From NCBI GenBank assembly GCA_019309485.1, contig JAFDGC010000013.1, positions 1 through 42,830 of the forward strand: DNA of 42,830 nt, in the 5' to 3' direction. Source of the stretch: Deltaproteobacteria bacterium (GTDB lineage Bacteria; Desulfobacterota; Desulfobacteria; Desulfobacterales; UBA2156). Position 1 is the first letter of the stretch, and each line of letters begins with the position of its first letter. Of this stretch, positions 39,940-42,830 are shown in pieces. The notes under the pieces are model-generated. The model did not search any database. It worked only from the letters and a program-made list of their open reading frames with translations, and was not told the DNA's origin. A program made the position numbers and the translations under genes.

Positions 39940-40565
39940 GAAAATTCGATATCTCTGAAAAAATCGTCACGCCGATCATCAACACGGTTTCCGGATTTTC
40001 GAAGGTTCAAAAGATCTTGATCGTGGTCGGGATTTTCGTCCTTGCCGGGGGCGGGTTCGCCTATTTTTCATATTATCCGAAATACAAGGAGATCACCCGG
40101 CTGGCCCAGGAGCAGATGAAATTGGACAAGGACCTGGCCCGTTCCAAGAAAAAGGCCGCTGAATACGAATCCTATAAGAAAAAGATGGTCTTGGCCGAAA
40201 GAAATTTTCGCCAGGCCCTTCAAGCCCTTCCCGAAAAAAAGGAAATCCCCTCCCTTTTAACGAATATCTCCCGGTCGGGCCAGGATGTCGGTCTGGAGTT
40301 TTTACTCTTTCAACCCCAGGCCGAGGTGCAAAAAGAGTTTTACGCGGAAATCCCCGTTTCCATCCAGGTGGACGGCAGCTACCATAACGTGGCCATGTTT
40401 TTCGACAAAGTGGCCGGACTTTCCCGAATCGTCAACATTCATGACATCAAAATGACCGCCCAGAAAAACCCCGGTGCGTTGCGCACCGCGTGCACGGCGG
40501 TGACCTACCGGTTCGTGGAAGCACCGCCGCCGAAAAAAAAGGGCGGGAAGAAAAAGAAGAAATGA
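39936..40565 (+). CDS. pilO: Type IV pilus assembly protein PilO
   Basis: From MRKFDISEKIVTPIINTV the 209-residue protein has one membrane helix (ILIVVGIFVLAGGGFAYF), a coiled coil and a periplasmic domain containing ALPEKKEIPSLLTNISRSG, the PilO signature. It forms heterodimers with PilN. The start overlaps the pilN stop (ATGA). An unusual lysine-rich tail (PPPKKKGGKKKKK) ends the protein. The frame is open upstream to 39696, which is rejected. Confidence 0.94.
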   Translation: MRKFDISEKIVTPIINTVSGFSKVQKILIVVGIFVLAGGGFAYFSYYPKYKEITRLAQEQMKLDKDLARSKKKAAEYESYKKKMVLAERNFRQALQALPEKKEIPSLLTNISRSGQDVGLEFLLFQPQAEVQKEFYAEIPVSIQVDGSYHNVAMFFDKVAGLSRIVNIHDIKMTAQKNPGALRTACTAVTYRFVEAPPPKKKGGKKKKK

Positions 40566-41278
40566 CACTAAAGCGAAAAAACAGGGGAAAACCCCGGCTG
40601 CACCACACCTCTTTTTTTTCGGCCGTATTTTTTGTGAGTGCGCTTTTTTCAGCCTTTACGCTCATGGGGTGTGAGGCCAAAGAGCAGACGCCCCCAAAAC
40701 CCCAGGTGGTCACCAAAAAAATCGTTTCCGAAAAAGCGCCGGCCGGCGCCGCCTCCCCTGCAGAATCGAAGACCGCGCCGGAGCCCCAAGGGCCAAAAAC
40801 AGCGACCGCACCGGAGCCCCAGCGCGCACCCGGCGCCGGGCCGGCGCCGAAACCAACCAACATCCTGGCCCTTTTGGGTTTGATCCCAAAGGGAGCTGCT
40901 GTTTCCGGCGGGACTTCCTATGACCCCAAGGGGAAAATCGATCCCTTCCAACCCCTGTTCCGGCAGAAACCTGAAACCATGGCACAAAAAAAGCGGCGGG
41001 TGCGCAAAGGGCCTCTGACGCCCCTGGAAAAGGTGGGTTTAAGCCAACTCCAGCTCACCGGTGTCATCCTGGCGAAAAGCGGGAACAAGGCCCTGGTCAA
41101 GGAAGCGTCCGGAAAAGGGTATGTTGTAAAGGTGGGAACCCCCATCGGGACGAATTTCGGCAGAATCGTACAAATTTTAAACGACCGTATCATCGTGGAA
41201 GAAGAAGTCGAAGACGTGATGGGAAGGGTCACCCTGCAAAAAAAGGAAATGCGGCTTCAGAAACCTCCTGGAGAATAA
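40562..41278 (+). CDS. pilP: Type IV pilus lipoprotein PilP
   Basis: From MTLKRKNRGKPRLHHT the 238-residue protein has a signal peptide ending in the lipobox LMGC, a long proline- and alanine-rich linker (about 50-105), then the PilP beta domain (YDPKGKIDPFQPLF, LSQLQLTGVILAKSGNKALV, GYVVKVGTPIGTNFGRI). PilP links PilN/PilO to the PilQ secretin. The start overlaps the pilO stop. Confidence 0.94.
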   Translation: MTLKRKNRGKPRLHHTSFFSAVFFVSALFSAFTLMGCEAKEQTPPKPQVVTKKIVSEKAPAGAASPAESKTAPEPQGPKTATAPEPQRAPGAGPAPKPTNILALLGLIPKGAAVSGGTSYDPKGKIDPFQPLFRQKPETMAQKKRRVRKGPLTPLEKVGLSQLQLTGVILAKSGNKALVKEASGKGYVVKVGTPIGTNFGRIVQILNDRIIVEEEVEDVMGRVTLQKKEMRLQKPPGE

Positions 41279-41280
41279 AA

Positions 41281-42830
41281 ATGGATTCCAAGCGCCCATC
41301 CTCTTTTTTTCCGGTCATTGCCTGTGCCTGCCTGGCTTTCGTGGTTGCCGGGTGCGCCGGTACCGTGAAAACGGCTGAAACGCAGAAACCGGCGGTGACC
41401 GAGACGGCAGCCCCGCCATCCTCCCCGGCCGCACCGGAAAGGCCGGCCGGCATCCACCGGATCAGTGTTTCCGAGGACGTGGATACGGTGGCGGTGAAGA
41501 TCACAGGCGACCGGCTGTTGACCTTCACCTCCGTAAAACAACCATCTCCCCCAGGGGTGATCCTTTATTTTCCGAAAACCCTCTTTAAGGGCGCCGAGAC
41601 CCAATACCCCGTGGGCATCGCACCCGTGGAAAACGTCCTCGTGGACACCCCCGGGGAACCGGATCTTCCCTTGCGCATTCAAATCGCTTTGACCCGGGAC
41701 GTCCCCTACGATGTGCTCCGGGAAGACCAGGCCCTGAAAGTCGTCTTCCCCAAGCCGGTCCAAAAAAAAGAAACGGCCGCCGTTCCGCCCGCTGAATCGG
41801 CCGCCCCGGTGGAGCGGTTTGCCGAAATGCCGGCACCGACCCACCTGGAAGATGTGAAAGCCGTACTCATCGAAAAAGGGGTCCGGGTGGATGTGGTGTC
41901 CGACGGCCCCATCACCGACTACAACGCCTTTACGGTGGACAATCCGGCCCGCATCGTCTTTGACATCCCCCAGGTGAAAAGCCCCTTCAAGCGGGAAATC
42001 CGGGTCCCGGTTCCCATGGACAGCCATCAGATCCAATGGGTGGAGCAAGTCCGCTACTACGGATATCCGGACAAGGTCCGGGTGGTCCTGGACGTCAAAA
42101 AGGAATACATGAACGACTATACGGCGGAAACGGTCGAAAACGGGTTGCACATCCGGGTGGGAGATGCTGTTCTGGTCGCCGAGAAAGCGGCGGCCGCAGC
42201 GGAAACCGCCGCCGCCGAAGCCCCGGCATGGGTGAATAGAATCGATTTTTTAAGCGAAGATGCCGGAAAATCCGCGGTCATCGTGGGGACCACCCGCCCG
42301 GTTCAACACACGTTGAAAAAAGGGCCCGGCAACACCTTAATATTGACGCTGCACCATACCAATCTTCCCGACTACCGGAAACAACCCTTGGTCACCACTC
42401 GCTTCGATTCCGCCGTGAACCGGATCATCCCGGTCCAGACGAAAAAGATGAAGGACCGCTCCATCCTCACCTTTGAACTGCGGGAACCCGTCCCTTACCG
42501 GGTGGAAGAGGCCGAAAACGAAATCCGGATCCATTTCGAGGCCTCCACGGTGCCCCCCAAACCCCTCACCGTGGCCGAACTCCCGGAATGGGAGCAGGTC
42601 ATGGAAGACGCCGCCAAGCAAGCGGAGCGGGAAGCCGCCGGTGAAGGACAGGTCAAGCGCTACACCGGGGAAAAGATCGCCCTGGATTTTTATGAAACCG
42701 ACATCAAGAACGTCTTTCGGATTTTAAAAGAGGTTTCCGGGAAAAACTTTGCCATCGACAACGACGTCACCGGAAAGGTGACCCTTTCCTTTGACAAGCC
42801 GGTCCCCTGGGACCAGGTCATGGACCTGGT
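41281..42830 (+). CDS. pilQ: Type IV pilus secretin PilQ, partial (cut by the window end)
   Basis: The first 516 residues are present; the gene runs off the right edge. It starts MDSKRPSSFFPVIAC with a lipoprotein-like signal (VVAGCAG). Then come two or three AMIN-type domains that bind peptidoglycan (for example ISVSEDVDTVAVKITGDR and VRVDVVSDGPITDYNAFTV), an Ala/Glu-rich linker, and the beginning of the secretin N-domain (GEKIALDFYETDIKNVFRIL, then SGKNFAIDNDVTGKVTLSF). The outer-membrane barrel part is beyond the window. It follows pilP by two bases. Confidence 0.93.
   Translation, partial: MDSKRPSSFFPVIACACLAFVVAGCAGTVKTAETQKPAVTETAAPPSSPAAPERPAGIHRISVSEDVDTVAVKITGDRLLTFTSVKQPSPPGVILYFPKTLFKGAETQYPVGIAPVENVLVDTPGEPDLPLRIQIALTRDVPYDVLREDQALKVVFPKPVQKKETAAVPPAESAAPVERFAEMPAPTHLEDVKAVLIEKGVRVDVVSDGPITDYNAFTVDNPARIVFDIPQVKSPFKREIRVPVPMDSHQIQWVEQVRYYGYPDKVRVVLDVKKEYMNDYTAETVENGLHIRVGDAVLVAEKAAAAAETAAAEAPAWVNRIDFLSEDAGKSAVIVGTTRPVQHTLKKGPGNTLILTLHHTNLPDYRKQPLVTTRFDSAVNRIIPVQTKKMKDRSILTFELREPVPYRVEEAENEIRIHFEASTVPPKPLTVAELPEWEQVMEDAAKQAEREAAGEGQVKRYTGEKIALDFYETDIKNVFRILKEVSGKNFAIDNDVTGKVTLSFDKPVPWDQVMDL

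Overview
The window looks like a chromosome segment of a Gram-negative delta-proteobacterium (Desulfobacterota, probably a sulfate-reducer relative). This is inferred from gene content: pilMNOPQ and pilC, an MCE/Mla lipid transporter, many NtrC-type sigma-54 regulators, a TauE/SafE anion exporter linked to universal stress proteins, a DUF362 ferredoxin protein, and a DHH-CBS-poly(A)-polymerase fusion. No rRNA or species marker is present, so the taxon is a guess.

Bases 1-10110 are accessory DNA. They hold a five-spacer CRISPR array, a compact Cas12f-like nuclease with all three RuvC acidic residues, a lipoprotein, and an IS630-family insertion sequence whose transposase needs a -1 frameshift. 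Next comes a small integrative-element module: an AlpA-like HTH, a zinc-finger protein, a second HTH, iteron-like repeats, a folded DNA/RNA element and a winged-helix replication-type protein. Three AT-rich minus-strand genes for secreted or membrane proteins of unknown role follow. Then come a 47-residue ribbon-helix-helix protein and a tyrosine integrase that abuts the 3' end of tRNA-Val(CAC), the probable attachment site.

Bases 10185-24470 are mostly core genome. They carry an HU/IHF protein, scpB-scpA and trpS, the DHH-CBS-nucleotidyltransferase fusion, a radical SAM protein, pilC with a PilS-like kinase, a membrane protein, and a sensor kinase overlapping its NtrC-type regulator.

Bases 24486-30204 are the most unusual part. 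A Lon-type protease carries a complete response-regulator receiver domain inserted between its helical region and its AAA+ domain. It faces the kinase/regulator pair. On its other side a sigma-54-like promoter with two upstream dyads fires into a stress operon: a 51-residue protein, a USP-like protein, a two-helix membrane protein, a TauE/SafE exporter and a tandem UspA protein. The shared receiver sequence and gene order suggest one signalling unit in which a kinase controls both transcription and proteolysis.

Bases 30232-37390, on the minus strand, encode mlaE-mlaF-mlaD, a second kinase/NtrC pair and a DUF362 ferredoxin protein. Bases 37391-38092 contain repeats and a long imperfect palindrome. 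The window ends in an XRE-type regulator followed by pilM-pilN-pilO-pilP-pilQ, with pilQ cut by the window edge. Two dispersed repeat families recur in gaps of the core genome, often against gene starts.
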